This document shows, piece by piece, positions 50,934 to 64,000 of a stretch of DNA of 64,000 nt (the first letter of the stretch is position 1; every line of letters starts with the position of its first letter). The notes below the pieces were generated by a model. It saw nothing but the letters and a program-made list of their open reading frames with translations, was not told where the DNA came from and did not search any database. The stretch is taken from NCBI GenBank assembly GCA_013398055.1, contig VZRS01008243.1, forward strand, positions 62,001 through 126,000, in the 5' to 3' direction. The DNA is from Ifrita kowaldi. Lineage: Eukaryota; Chordata; Aves; Passeriformes; Cinclosomatidae. A program made the position numbers and the translations under genes.

Positions 50934-52766
50934 ACACATAAAAAACCCCCAAAGGAAATGGCAGGATGTCTCACACCACTGTGAGATCACTTCAGAACTT
51001 GGTATATAGAAAATGAAACTGATTCACACACGTCATTGATTTTGGTTGTGCTTTCATGAAGTGCAATGGATTTCAAGAAAGTAAGTATGCCTGCAGTTAC
51101 AGTACAAATAATAAACAATTCCCCAGAAACCAGTGCAGTTTCTTCTGTGAAGACAGGACGCGAAAGATGATGCAGACATATAATTTGCAAATAGATGAAT
51201 ATCCACACTTGTGAAATTCATGAAATTCTTATTAGAAGTCTAAAAACAATATGTAGACAAAGTAAATATCAAGGGGAGAAAATTATAAAGGATAATATTC
51301 TTTTTGGTTAAACACCAAGAGATAAATCATCTTTCTGAAGGATAAACACGATTACAGAACCCATAGGCAGTGGGTTTTGTAAATTTGATGGGGTAAAACC
51401 ACTTGACTTACTGCAATATATAAGTGAAATTTAACTAAGCAGTTAGCTTTCAAGATCAAAACAGCTTGCAAAAAACTGAAGACTTGAATTATTTGCTAAT
51501 CTCAAGTACTTACTTCCATAAAAGTCTCACAGAGGTACACAAGGAGGTACGCTTTTTTTTTTCTTATACAGAATCTATTCTTACAGAGTGAAACAATCTA
51601 TCCTCTTCAAACACGGACATACTGCAAACTTTAGGTGGAGAGGTGTAAAAGGAAAACCCTTAGTAAATTTTTAAAAACAGCAGAAAGTGGTATTAGACCT
51701 TAGAAAATGTTTTGTATTTATTCATAATTTTGAAGTACAATTAATGACGATTCAGACACCCTTATATTCTATCACATTTGTATATATTAATGCACTAGCC
51801 AGCCATGTGATACCACATCAAAGAACACTGTTTTGAAGAAAGTATCCAGTTTCTGTGCAAATGGTACAGCAATAGGATCATACCCGTGTGGTGGTAGGCA
51901 GAAATTTAATGGAATTAGAAGGGGATTTGGGTTTTGCCATGCAAACAGTAAATCACAGCTGTTCACAGGAAGAAAATATTTGTTTTTCATCCTAATTGCA
52001 CCAATTGACTTGCAAGATGGTGGAGTGGGACAACTGATTCTCCAGCTTGCTTTCTCTAGAACTTACCTTCACACCACAAGCAGTTACCTTATGGGATTTT
52101 CTGTGTAGTGGAGATCACACAGCTTAAATACCTCAGTCTGTTGACAACCACCTATTCCTAGGTTTGTGAGGGAATTCCCTTTCCTGTCCCATAAAAAATC
52201 CTTCATTTTCTTGCTTGAAAATTATTCATATTACATATACATCATATTACAAGTTTAAACACTAGTCTTTATGCTTAATTAAGTTCTAAGTGACAATTTT
52301 ATCTTTTCTTTTGTTTTCCAACTTGGGATCCAAACACTTGAGAGACTGAAGCAGTTCAAGAAAAAATAAGGTAGAAATGGATCCATTAAGATGTAAAAAG
52401 AGAAGTAGGTTTTTGGCTTTTTGGGAGCTGAGACACGCATTGTGTACACTCAAAATCATGAGTGGGAAAAGAGATTAGTGCTGCAGAGCTGGATCCTCAC
52501 TCCCTGTCTGTTCAACAGATATATGGGCCCACAAACTATCTTCACAATTCTCATAAACCAAAAACATTTCCACAGTCCTATAACAATACCAGACCTGTAG
52601 TTGGGACTTTTCTTATAGGAATGATGATGTGCTGTGAGAGAGCTGAAGAGCATAACAAAAGTCAAACTGATTTAGTGAAATCACAAATGATACTAGACAG
52701 TGTAGCATGCTCCCTGTGTCATAAAATTGGCAAAATCATAAATAACCAACACAGGATGTATGTGGA
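50934..52766. other. Noncoding DNA, no gene seen
   Basis: This is AT-rich unique DNA. Frames at 51787-51990 (minus) and 51833-52108 (plus) are open over the same bases. A 112-codon frame at 52462-52800 starts at GTG and runs into the CR1 fragment. None is recognisable as a gene. Confidence 0.6.
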
Positions 52767-52915
52767 ACTGATGGAACAAGTCCAGAGGCCACAAAAATGA
52801 TCAAAAGGCTGGAGCACCTCTCCCATGAAGACAGCCTGAGAGACTTGGGATTGTTCAGCCTGGAGAAGAGAAAGCTCCAGGAAGACCTGATAGCACATTT
52901 CAGTACTTAAACAGG
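52767..52915 (+). mobile_element. CR1 LINE fragment, 3' end missing
   Basis: The words GTCCAGAGGCCAC, ATGATCAAAAGGCTGGAGCA, CCTCTCCCATGAAGACAG and TTGTTCAGCCTGGAGAAGAG follow the well-known region of CR1 just upstream of its 3' untranslated end, in plus orientation. The similarity fades after about 52915, and the usual terminal octamer repeat is absent. The copy is therefore truncated at both ends. It carries no functional protein frame. Confidence 0.85.
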
Positions 52916-55900
52916 GACAAAAAACACTTCTGACTGTTACTGAAAGTTTTATATGTGGTAACCCTTTAAACTCTTCCAATTCAAAATGAGAAGGAGAGCT
53001 CGTATTACACAGGCTGAATGGCTATGGCAAAAAGTATAGAGAGAGGTTTAGTGCATCTATTTACAGCTGAATGCTGGTATGCAAAGACTTTGAGGTCTTC
53101 ATTGCATAGCTGCTGAGGACTGAGCTCCAGCTGTCAATTTTAATGTGACAAAGATTGGCATCATGAATAATTTTAATTTCTGTCCTAATTAATGAACAGA
53201 AAGAGAAGATAACACTTTTTTATTAACTGCATGCCCTGAATGAAGAGAATCTGTGAAGGCAGTCTACAGAGTGATGTTAAAAAAACTAGAAAGTAACAGG
53301 AATAGCATATATATTCCTAAAATCTGTAGGCAATCACAATGAATTCTGACTATGACTTTATCACTTATTGACTCTGCTTGTTAGAGCAGGAAACAGAAGC
53401 AACCAGCACCAGATGAGCTTAATGAAATGAAGAAAAAAATTCACTGTTGGAATTGCAGGTACAACATTTGTAATACCATTACTTTGAAGAAATAGAACCA
53501 ACAGATCTCTCATGCCTTGATTTAGCTTCTTTTTACTGGATAATAAGTAGCTCTGAAAATATTTTTTTGGTCCCCTATTAAGACACAGTCAGTGCTTTTC
53601 CCTCAGTGACAATGTCCATACACCTGCAGCACAGAACATCCAAGGCAAACTGAACAGACTAGTGTAGTGGGCAGTGCAGACTGCCAGCTTGACCAAATAA
53701 TTTGGTTTTTCTTTCACAGTAGCCTGCTAATGACAAGGAGTGGTTGACTCACTGTTACTTCTAACAGAGTCACTATATTTATCTAACTTTGCCCCCTTTC
53801 ATCTTGCCCTGAAATATCTGAGCTCACACTTGTCATTCCCATTATCTGCCATGTTGTAAGATGTTGTAGGCATATTTTCTTCCCTTGAAATCTGTTTCTT
53901 TATTGGCTGAAATGAATGTTTTATCTTTAACACAGAACTAGCCTTCGTTTTTATTTGGGGTGTGATTTGTTTCTTTTTTCCTTTATTTTCCTCTTCCCCT
54001 CCTCTGATTCCATTGGGGCTAGAGGTGCTCCAAACAGTACATTATACTCTACTTGGAATGTGTTAGATTCAGATTTTTTTTTCTTAGACGGAAACTGAAA
54101 TTTAATGAAAACTTTATGTGAGCATTCTCCAATTTTTTTACCATCCAGACAAATTCTGGAAGGAAGATTAAACCCTAAACAAAGAGATTTCTAACTAAGG
54201 TTATTCCTCCTTGGAAAGTTATTCCAAAAAGCCTTTGTTCTTGGATTAGTTACCTTGTACAAGATGAAAGCAACTTAAAGAATGTTTTAAGGCCATTGAT
54301 CCCTGTTGACTATGTCGTTGGGGTAGAGGTTCTCTTCCCTTCAAGAAAGCCCCATTTACTGCCTTAGCTAATACATATATTGCATAGTGTTCTAAAATAA
54401 CTCAGTGATAACCTTTGCTAGCAACTCTGCTGAAACCTGATAGCACCAGATCTCCCAGACTGATGAAATGAATAAAACTTTTAGGGTTTTTTTTTCCTTG
54501 ACCTTGTCTCTCCAAGCAGAATTTTACTTAGTAGGAAATCTATGCCCTAAGGTTTTGTTAGGTTGATACTGAAATTTTATGATCCTTTAGCAATCCTCAG
54601 TAAAAAAGTTTGATGGGAGGAGTGGGAACGAGATGCCAAAGCAGGAAGAGATTATTCTGGTAATATCTGAGGCGAGAAAATGTATTTTGTGGTAGAGATA
54701 CCATGGTAACTACCACATAGTGTAGAAAATAATCCGTGTCCTTTCTGTGTCTACTGCTTTCACATAGCCTGTTTTCACAGACTTTCCGCCTGCACCCACA
54801 TGTTTAAAACTTTTGGGAACATAAATCAGTGATTAGCAATAATCATATAATAGATTTTGTTTCTTCTCTGCTGCTGCTTATTGTAAAATTGCTCAGGTGC
54901 AAGAACAAAAAAAATTGTAATTATTTAGTTGCCAGTGGTAGCATAATAACAGTGCAATAAAATCTATCTTTAATTTAAAGAGCTTAAATACATCTAAATA
55001 AACCAATTATAATGGCATGCGTGTTAATGGATGTTTACCTTTTCTCCATTGACCAAAAATTAGTCATTTGTAAATAAAGAAACAAAAGAAACTGTCCTTT
55101 GTGTAGAACAAGTCCTAATACTTTTAGTAAACTTCAAAAGCAGATGTCTGAACAATTCTCTAGTTCTCCTTTCACTACTGTATTTTAATATTAGTTTTGT
55201 AACCTCTGAGTTTCCTCCTATGTTAGTTTTTAGATTGCTATCCAACTACCACTTGCTATTCATGAAATGTTGCCATTTTGCCTCTGCATAAAGCAAGCGT
55301 TGGTTATAGTGAGAAAGTAATCATTCCAGACTTAATTTATTAACACAAACCATATTTTAAAAGATTCTTGAATGTAATCTGACTGATAGGCTATTAACCT
55401 TAGAAACTCTCTGATTTTGGTGGTACACAGCACATCAAATTTTAAAAAGTGACTTGTAAAGATAAACAAATTGTACTGCCCTCCTGTTTTTGCTTTTTCT
55501 TTCATATGTAAACAAGTTCTGAAATGGTTTTTTACTTCTTTTCCTTCTTGTTTTTGACCTTTAAAATACAATGAATATCAATGTGGGATTTGGCCTGCAG
55601 GATGACTTCTTTGAGGTATCAAAGAAACAGAATGTGAGGTGTCTTAGCTCATCTAACGTGAATTTTTAAACAAAAAGTGTTTTTGCCAAAGCGTTCATCA
55701 AATTGGCTAGAGACGTTAAACAAGTCCCACAAAAAAACAAAATAAGTTGTTTGCGTTTTAGGTTTGGAGACTTCCTTCTTTTAATACAGCAGTGGTGTTT
55801 GCCCTGCAATTTCTCTTCGTAGCACTATACACAGTAAAAGGAATTTTTCACTGAGAAACAGGTGGTAAATAAGACTTTAGAAAGCATGAAAAATGTCATT

Positions 55901-58032
55901 CACTCTCCATCCACTCAGTGAACCTATCTGATCTATAGGCAAACTTTTAGCTTTTTTATTTTTAAAATTAAGTAAGATATATCCTGCAATCTGCTTACAT
56001 AGAGGAAATGGGAGAGGAGGATTTTCACTCAAAAATGATTGAAATTATGATTCACATGTTAACCACTGGGCAGTGATTAAAAAATTTAGTTTGTGTGTGA
56101 ACCACTCAGCCTTCCATACATGATGTTAATTATTAAAACCTGAACATATGGACTCTACATTTCACTGGCAGATGAATAAATAAATTCCTTCTACCTTTAA
56201 GATGTTTTTAAACATATTTTATACAACTAGCTTCAAGTAACAGAGTATTTACATTTGGAAGAGAAGCTTTCTAAATGTTTGGTTACAAAAGATAAGTCCT
56301 CCCAGTTTGTTAAATATTTTAAAGAGATGTCGAAACATTATGTTGGTCTTACTGTGGAGGAAGATACTTTTTCTGTTTCAGGTTTGAAAAATTAACAGTA
56401 ATGTGAATTCCTTCTGATTGTTTAATGGTGATTTTTTTACTCTCTTAATTACTGGTTGTTTGACAGATTTCTCACATATGTGGGGAAGAAGGCAAAGCTG
56501 TACTTCAACAGTTAAAAGAAGAAAGGGTTCCATGGGTATCTTAGCTTGAAATAGAAATCCATTAAATATTAGAAGATAGAACGATATATTATTTTGATCT
56601 ATGAGATGTAACCATCTATAAGATATAGCAGTATGCCAATATCTACTCTTCCAAGCGTGACATAAAAAATTGAAAATTATGTACACAAGTTAATTCATTA
56701 AAATATCAAAATACTGTGTATTCTTGCAGCTCCTGTCTGCCTTGTCTGTGCAATTGGGTGCTGGGATGTCACAGAAAGCAGGAAGACCTCAGGAGTTTTC
56801 ATGATGATTGAAAAACCTCATTCCCAACCAGACCTGAGGCTCAGTCTGCTCCCCAGACTCAGAAGGAGGGGAGGGCTCTCATTTAACACAGGAAAGAGAG
56901 GCACATTTAGGTTAAGTTCAGGCTGAGGCTCTTTAAGCAAGGACACAGGAGACACAGAGGAGTCACCATCCTCATTTAGTCAAAACAAACAAAAGGTCTT
57001 AATTGCAGAACAAATCAGTAGGGAATGAGAAGTCAGGGTCCATGTGAATTGAGAGAAGCAATAATGAGAAATGAAAAGCATAACCTAAGCTGAAGGTCTT
57101 GTTTATTTTTGTGCCACCTTCCTGGACAAACAAAGTGTTACATGCCTGCACAGATAATCATGGGAGTAAAAAGATCACATACATATCAGTTTTGTTATCA
57201 AAAGTCACAATTACTGATTTCAACCTATTTCTGTGCTCTGCTGCCCACAAAGACTTGGGTGCAGGCTGACACAAGGGGCCCAACTGTGCAGCAGATACTG
57301 CCTGTTAAATTACAATTTAGATGCTGTTCCTCTGTGCAAATTAACAAATGTGAGATTTTTGTAATAAATCCTCTTTCAAATATTTCCATGAATTACTCAA
57401 CTTAATTCAGTGCAGGTATCTTTAAAACTCTATTTGAAATACAAACCAGTCCTAATTAGCTTTATTCACATTATAACAGAACCAGAAGTTTGAAGCAATT
57501 GGATAGACTAAAAAGGGGGCTATTTAATTTATAATAGGTGCTATAAGGTAATCTGGACTTGCCTTAGGATTCCTTTCTGGCTTTGTGGTCATGAAGTGAT
57601 CCTGAGTGGCTGTTATATTCAAGAGCAAGCTGGAGAACTGCTGCAGTATCTATGTTTCCAGGGGAATTCTTTGTGGGTGGGCAGATCAAATGCTTTACAG
57701 TTAAAGCTCAACACCTGCAAATCCTGGCAATTTGGATCCATGTCAACTTAAAGGGAGGAGGGGGAAAATGCCTCTTGACATAGTCGTCAAAAGTGCTGCT
57801 AAGAAAATACTTTCTTGTGAAAATATACTGTGACTGAAGTTTACCTAGGAGTGGAGTCATGGAGTTCTCAGGTATGTTCGTGGGAAGATCAAGAAACAGA
57901 TTAAAAAAAAAATTATCTAGATATATTAGGACAATCTTGTAGTGTGAGAATGACATGCTCATATCTAGTAAGGTTATTACCGTCTATTTTTTAAAAGTAG
58001 TATGACTTCTACAGCTTTTTTATGCTTCCCTG
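52916..58032. other. AT-rich noncoding DNA, no gene seen
   Basis: This is unique-looking sequence. Weakly CR1-like text may persist briefly after 52916. Part of it (about 54880-55050) has the look of a conserved noncoding element but cannot be tested here. A GC-richer stretch at 56730-56960 is unassigned. No gene is recognised. Confidence 0.6.
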
Positions 58033-58049
58033 AAAAAAAAAAAAAAAAA
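58033..58049. repeat. 17-base poly(A) run
   Basis: This is an uninterrupted A homopolymer. No AATAAA-type signal stands at the right distance upstream, so it is simple sequence rather than a retrocopy tail. Confidence 0.8.
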
Positions 58050-59030
58050 GTATGTTTGAAGGGTTTTTCTAAATAACTAAAATTCAGTGAAATAATAGAC
58101 AAAATGAGTCAGTTTAATTGAATCCAGCTCCGTTTTGCTTATTCAGCATCTTGTTGACCACAGAAATATGGAAATTAATAGTAAATGAAATTTGTTTTCA
58201 GAAAAGCAGAATCCCTGGAACTCTTTCCTTTTCATAATTATCTGATATTTTCAGGAGTTGATTGCATACAGGACAAGAAAAATGAGGGGGGGAAAAGATA
58301 CAAGTGTCTGAAATTTTATTTTCTTTTCTTTTAAATAATGATTAAAGAGCAAAGTCTTATATGAACATAATGTGTTTGATGTATTAAGGCCAACAGGGAT
58401 CCAAAAAGACCTGACATTTCTGATGCTATTTTTGAGAAGGGTGACACTACTGAGATGTGTGGTTTCACTGTCTGAACATCTTCTCACAGCAATGTACTCT
58501 AAATGTTGTCAGCAAAGATAAATGCCTTAGGCATGCCAGGGATTTCAATTTGTACTTATTATCACTCTTTGTTTCATGGATGATTAGGTGCTACAAAACT
58601 GCCTGTTATCTTTATCCCAATGATTCCAGACAATGTGGAATAACCTTGCTGGTTCTGTAGGTAACAACTGATATTTAGTACAGGTTACTCTGGTGCAATT
58701 ATTAGTGCAATAAAATTATTATATTATTATAAAGAAGAATAAAGATAATCAATATGAGCAAACCAGTAATAAATAGAAAGAGCTGATCTCATAAGTGTGA
58801 CTGAAGGTGGCGGTTTCATCCTTAGCAAATGAAATGCTTTAAAGGAACCAAAATGCCACCTGCAAAAGTGCAAATGTTTTCTATAACGAGTAAAAGTCTA
58901 GTTAAATTTAAAAGGCCAAATTTTCAGCTTTTTCCTTTTTTTTCCAGTGTCAAGACAAGAAAAATGTCATGACTGTCTAAAAGATCACGTTCTCAGCCTG
59001 TAATCTCTCTCAGCCCTGGGTTTTTTTTTC
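58050..59030. other. Noncoding DNA, possible conserved element
   Basis: This is AT-rich sequence. The part at 58660-58930 holds dense short motifs (GATAATCAAT, CACCTGC and GCAAATG words) without repeats, as seen in conserved noncoding elements. There is no direct evidence of conservation or of a gene. Confidence 0.45.
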
Positions 59031-59098
59031 CCTATCTTGGTTTGATTTTGGTGGGGGGAGGGGGGGCGGGGGAGGTGTTTGTTTGTTTTGTTGTTTTT
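59031..59098 (+). repeat. G-run (G-quadruplex-prone) and TTTG tract
   Basis: Runs of six, seven and five G residues lie at 59053-59058, 59060-59066 and 59068-59072, with single-base spacers, followed by TTTG repeats. The seven-base run can split into two tracts, so four G3 tracts with one-base loops are available on the plus strand. This fits a stable intramolecular quadruplex. Confidence 0.8.
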
Positions 59099-62000
59099 AA
59101 TGATACTTTGGAAGGGCTACATTATTGTAGTACGTTTTTGTTCAGGAAACAGTTTCCAAAATTCGAGATGAAAACCTGGAAAAGGAAGAGATGATATAAT
59201 TGAGTTGAGCCTGGGTTTGGATTTTTCATCCTGCTCCAGCTGTTGCTGAATAGAGATCCTGTTTTCGTTTCTGCTTTAATTCAGGCGGGGAGAGGAGGCA
59301 GAAGGCTGATTCTCAAACTTCCACTGAAGTACAAGGAGTTTTGAACCAAATCTTCTTGTTCCTGTCCTTTAAAACTTTATATTACCACGCAATTTTAACA
59401 TTTACCCTGATGGGAAGAGGGAAATATTTTGAAATATCAGTGATACAGAACAGGGAAAACATATTTCCTGCTCATCTCTGGCTCTAAATCTACTTGTGGT
59501 TGTCAGGTCAGAACAACAGCGTTGTCTCTTTCCATTCTCCCAGCCATCAGCTATTATAAGTGCTCTTCTGTGCTGAATTTTATGGGTGTTAAAGATCTAC
59601 ATGTTCCTTTCACTTCATCTGGAGTTATGAGCACTCGCTGCCTTTCCAAACATTGGAGCTGAAATGAAAAATTCCACTCCACTCTGTACTGCCTAGTAGT
59701 ATTCAGTGCCAACACGACGGTTGGTAAAATACCAGGGCGTGTGCATGAAGTCAGTTTTAAGTGTTATGAAGGTTCCCGAATCAAAACAGATTTCCTTGTA
59801 ACACTGGAATGCAGGGGCTGGATGCTTCTAGACACAGGAAGTTAATTGATATGGATATAATGAAAGGCTAAATTCCAAGCCACTGTAGCTCTTGTTTGTC
59901 ATTAAAGCAAAGTGTTCCTGACTTTCTAAACATTTTTTTAAAGTTTTTAAATATTCTTAAGCTTTTTCTGCACTTGAGGTTTTTCCAAGTATTAAATTTT
60001 AAATTTCAGAAGCTTCACACTTGAGCCATATATATAAAAATCTGTTAAATTCAGTCAGTTGTAAAAGCCATTTAACAAGGCATTGTTCTCTGCAGGCTTA
60101 GCAATATAAATGTTTTGTATGCTGAGGAATGAACCTGGGCAAGAGTCTGCTCAACAAAACTACATTAAGTAGAAACAGAATTTTCAAGCACTGGTGCCTG
60201 AGGATCTATCTCTCTTTTAGCTAATCTAAAGCTTGCCATAATGAAGGGCAAGTTTTACACTTGCATGTGCCACAGGGAAACAATGGGATTAAGGTATTAA
60301 CACAAGAAAATAGCTAATTTGTCTTGTAAACTGTTCCATCAGGGACCACACACTCAAGTTCTCCAAGAGTCTGCTTATTTAATATTCAGTCATTAATCTT
60401 GTTCCCGTCCATAAATTCACAGAATGGACAATTTAAAAATCCTACTCCAGCCCAGTGAATTTCTCTGCTACTCTCCAACATTAGCAGCCAGAACATCTAC
60501 TTTGGTCCTCATTTACAGCTGTACATTATGACTGCAGGACACTGACAAAAAAAATGACAACTGGTGTCCATGCGACTTTTTTAAAGCATTATCTCCACTA
60601 TCATGTCAGTACTTTGATAAGTGATGGGAGCAGATGTATTGCTGGCCCTGACCCAAAAAATGGCAACACTCACGCACTGTTTCTTTGTTCTCACCTTTGT
60701 GACCTTTAAAAGCACCTGAAGCAGTGAGGTAACTAAGTCCACTTTAAAGCTGATATATTCTACTGGCCTTCTTCACTCTTCCATACTGAGTGTGTCAGCT
60801 GTGTGGAGGAATTAATAACTAAGAAACATCTAAAAGGTAGGATGCATATACAAATATGGGATGGAGAAAAAATACATGTAGACAGGAGAAAAATCAAAGG
60901 ACCAGAAGTTTTTGCTAGGTTAGTGCACAGTCATAACATAGAAAACATGCTAAGAATTATGTTATTGTATGGTTATTTCTTTCATTTTGTGATATTGCTA
61001 GTCTTACTGTCCTAAAGTTATATTTCTCAAATTCAAATTTAAATACAAGCTGTGTGTTTGAAGAAAAGCAGTATAAACAGCTTGAGGCAGAAAATATTTA
61101 ATAGTAGGTTTTGCATTCAGTTTTGTCTTTTCAGCATTATCATAACTTGCTTTTACTCTGCTGTTTGGGTATTTTTTAAAGCTATCTGTCGATCCTTATT
61201 TCCTACCATATATGTTTTCCACGATATATCTGGTCTCCAATAAAGCTGCCTAGAAATCTGTGTCTAGAAGTGTGCTACTGCAGAAGAAATACTGGTTTTA
61301 TTTTTTGTGTTTTCATACAAATCCTTTCACAGTGCCATTTTACAGTTCTGTGTGCAGAGGGGAGGATTCCCCCTTTGTCTTTTAAAATTTGTTGTAAAAT
61401 TTAACCCAACCACCACGGAATAACTATAGGTGTTAAAAACCAGAAAAGGTGTAAACACAAACCAATTTAGTGTGGCATGGGTCAGAATTGCAGCAGGGCT
61501 TCACCTTGGAATCACAGCTAAGTACATTACATGTACCATCACAAGCTGTTCAGGCATCCTTGACTTTACAGGATGTTCTTGTGCAGCACTTGCCGAAAAC
61601 TTGTAAGCTTAGCTTCTCATGCCCTTAGCCAAGCTCTTCTATACCACAGAGATAGGTGACATCATTGTATCAAAGAGAAATGTACTTAAGTGTAATGGAG
61701 TGGAAATTCACTCCAGCAGGTTTAAGTCCAAGTGTCAGATTGTCTGGAGATGTGTTTCAGGACTCAGCTCTGTTAAGTGTTTATCTAGTGACAATGTTGC
61801 TAAGGATACAGCCATCCTTTCTGCTTATTGCCTCAGCCACTGAATACTTGTCTTTTTCTTTCAGAAGGTTTCTACAGAAACTTTTGACTGCTTAATGAAA
61901 CCTGAGAGTGGGTGGTCATAATTAAGTTACACCAATTGTGTATGTTATTTCAATGACACTTAGCCCTCCTTAGGTCAAGGAGTGAAGTGCAACTGATTTT

Positions 62001-64000
62001 TAGCATCTGATTTAAGAGAACTGCTATGTTCTTTTGTTGTTGTTGTCATTACACATGTTAAATCAGTATTTCAAGTTGGTTAGTGTTCTTCCCTGAGATA
62101 TCTTTGTGGTTGTCAAAACTACAGTAATCACTGTCACCTAACACAGTTAGTTAAGGTTAGTGTTGTAGCACTCACTGAAAATTGGTTTGCATCCCAAACT
62201 TAATGTCATAAAAAATTCCATTTCATACTAAACTGAGTGACACATTAAAAAAATACCTTTTCATTTACCTTTTACATACTGATGTAGGATGCAACTTTTC
62301 ATTCCAGTCTATTTAGAATGAGATAACAGCCCATTCCATACACACAGTCCAAAATGATCTTCAGTTTGGACTGTAAATTTATAAATGACAGTTCTGCAAA
62401 TTAGACTTGAAAGGAAAAGCTGAGCAGAGGGTTTTAGAACTTGCATGCAAAATTCAGGACAATTTGTACAGGAAAGAGCCTGGCTACTTATGTTATAACT
62501 GCATAAATCCTAGAGATGTCTAGGACCAAAATGAATGAAAATAATCCTGCCATCTTCTCACTTTTCAATCTTTTTTTGGTCCCTGATGATTTATTGTTGC
62601 CCCACACTGAGTACAGTATCCATCTATTTCTAATAATCAGAACTTTCTTAGACAAAAATACTTTTGGAAACTGTTGTAAACAGCTGCTGGGAAAATACCT
62701 CTACAAAACTCAGAGCTAAGTTTGAAATGGATAGGCCTGAATTTTTCTGTCCGAATATTTTCTTATTCCACAGTTAAATAAAATTTATGAATTACTATGT
62801 TAAACTGACTATAGCCTTGATCATGTGAAAACATTTGACATTGCTTATCTTGTGTATAAATGCATGTAGGACGCATCTGAGTCCAGACTTTTTCATTTCA
62901 ACAGGCTTACCAAAATACACCTGTATTTGTGGTCCTGAGACACTTGCCACTATATTTCACAAATTAAATTAAGAGACTGGATTCCATATTAGTTCTTGTA
63001 AAGGAATGTGCTCTACTGATCCTAAATCCTTGTGTTTGCTATTTTATATTCTACTCAGTCCAGTCTTTCTCTATTGAAGTACCACCTGTTTTCTTACACT
63101 TGGCCTTCATCATCATATATTTTACTTTTAAGGCCTTAGTTTTCCTATTTCAGTCTCTTGCTAAATGCTCAGATGTATTTTTGACAGAAAGTCTTGATGT
63201 CCCTAGCCAAATCTTTTCTACTCCAATTTATTGCCCACAACCAGGCTGCTTCTAGCCTGCAGCTGCATTTATTCCTTGTTCCGGATATGTTCCTAGTCAG
63301 AACTTGTTTCTCACCACAGTGTGTCACACAGTCTTAGCCTTTAGAATCAGATCTTTTTTTGAGGCACTTCTCTCCCATTTCTCAGATTTCCAGGAGCTCT
63401 GCCATTTGCTCTCCTCCTCAAAAATTGCAGCTCTTCTCCTCTGTCCTCTCTATTTCCGTTCTTTCTGCATATAGTTCTGTCCACTACCCTACTGGAACTC
63501 AAGACTTCTTCAATCTTTTCTCTACAGGTTTTTATATGTTACTACTGAATGGTTTCTCTCAAAACAAGCAAGAAATTAAGAGTATAAAATAAGAAATTTC
63601 TTAAGCTCATAATTGTTCCAGTAATGTTAGTCAAAAATCAATTTTTTTTCATATTTTGGGACCAGAGAGGGCACATTATAGCCAGACACTTTGGTAACTT
63701 TATTTGGAGTCGTGTCGGCAATCTAGTGTAGGTAGTTTTTCCAGAGCGCCAATCTGAAAGATCTTTACAATTTAAGGAGAAAAACAAATAAAATACCAAA
63801 ATAAAATCCACACACAAAAAATGATAACATAAAGTCCAAGAAGTATTTCCAAGTAATATTTTCTCTCTGCTCAAAATTCTTGAGAATTTTGGCTTAATCT
63901 ACAATTTTTCTGGATAAAAGGTTATATGAATTCTTCTGTTTTAACAAAAATAAATCACATTTGATTTATTTTACCATAATTCTACACACTTAAGATTGAA
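59099..64000. other. AT-rich noncoding DNA, no gene seen
   Basis: This is unique-looking sequence to the end of the window, with a small TTG repeat at 62034-62046. Overlapping plus-strand frames at 61619-61895 are open in two phases and are not recognisable. No mobile element, RNA gene or exon is identified. Confidence 0.65.

Noticed and set aside
50790..50990. Polar, K/N/T/P-rich minus-strand peptide
   Set aside because: The peptide is the translation of a TTTG-type low-complexity tract.

Overview
This window looks like nuclear DNA from a bird, probably a songbird or a close neoavian relative. The base composition is AT-rich throughout. The recognisable repeats are avian: two CR1 LINE loci (about 42.8-43.5 kb and 52.77-52.92 kb) and a solo endogenous-retrovirus LTR flanked by a 5-bp target-site duplication (17.139-17.721 kb). 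The family names come from memory of these elements; no database was searched.

I see no convincing protein-coding gene, exon, tRNA or rRNA. Open frames are short (the longest is 132 codons), many of the ones I checked begin at TTG or GTG rather than ATG, both strands are often open over the same bases, and no translation resembles a family I know. The window therefore reads as a gene desert or the inside of a very long intron. It could hold distant regulatory elements, but sequence alone cannot show this.

Layout. 1-9.2 kb is AT-rich unique DNA with a TA microsatellite at 3.6 kb and a small CA repeat at 8.0 kb. 9.2-10.3 kb is a denser block that may be a degraded LTR. 10.3-17.1 kb is unique DNA. 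17.14-17.72 kb is the solo LTR. 17.7-32.7 kb is mostly unique, with a GC-richer block at 20.2-20.8 kb, a GA microsatellite at 23.76 kb and a 25-base poly(A) tract at 25.26 kb. 32.7-33.1 kb is a local CpG-rich patch. 33.1-42.8 kb is unique DNA with A/C-rich low-complexity tracts. 42.8-43.6 kb is a CR1 element followed by a near-perfect repeat of about 328 bp across a single N, most likely an assembly duplication. 43.6-52.8 kb is unique DNA with several inverted repeats near 46.4-46.9 kb and a T/G-rich tract at 50.8 kb. A CR1 fragment lies at 52.8 kb. 52.9-64 kb is unique DNA with a strong G-run at 59.05 kb and two stretches that may be conserved noncoding elements.

I found no previously undescribed biological system. 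The most actionable observation is the unmerged duplication at the N (43272). The best-supported biological feature is the solo LTR with its target-site duplication.
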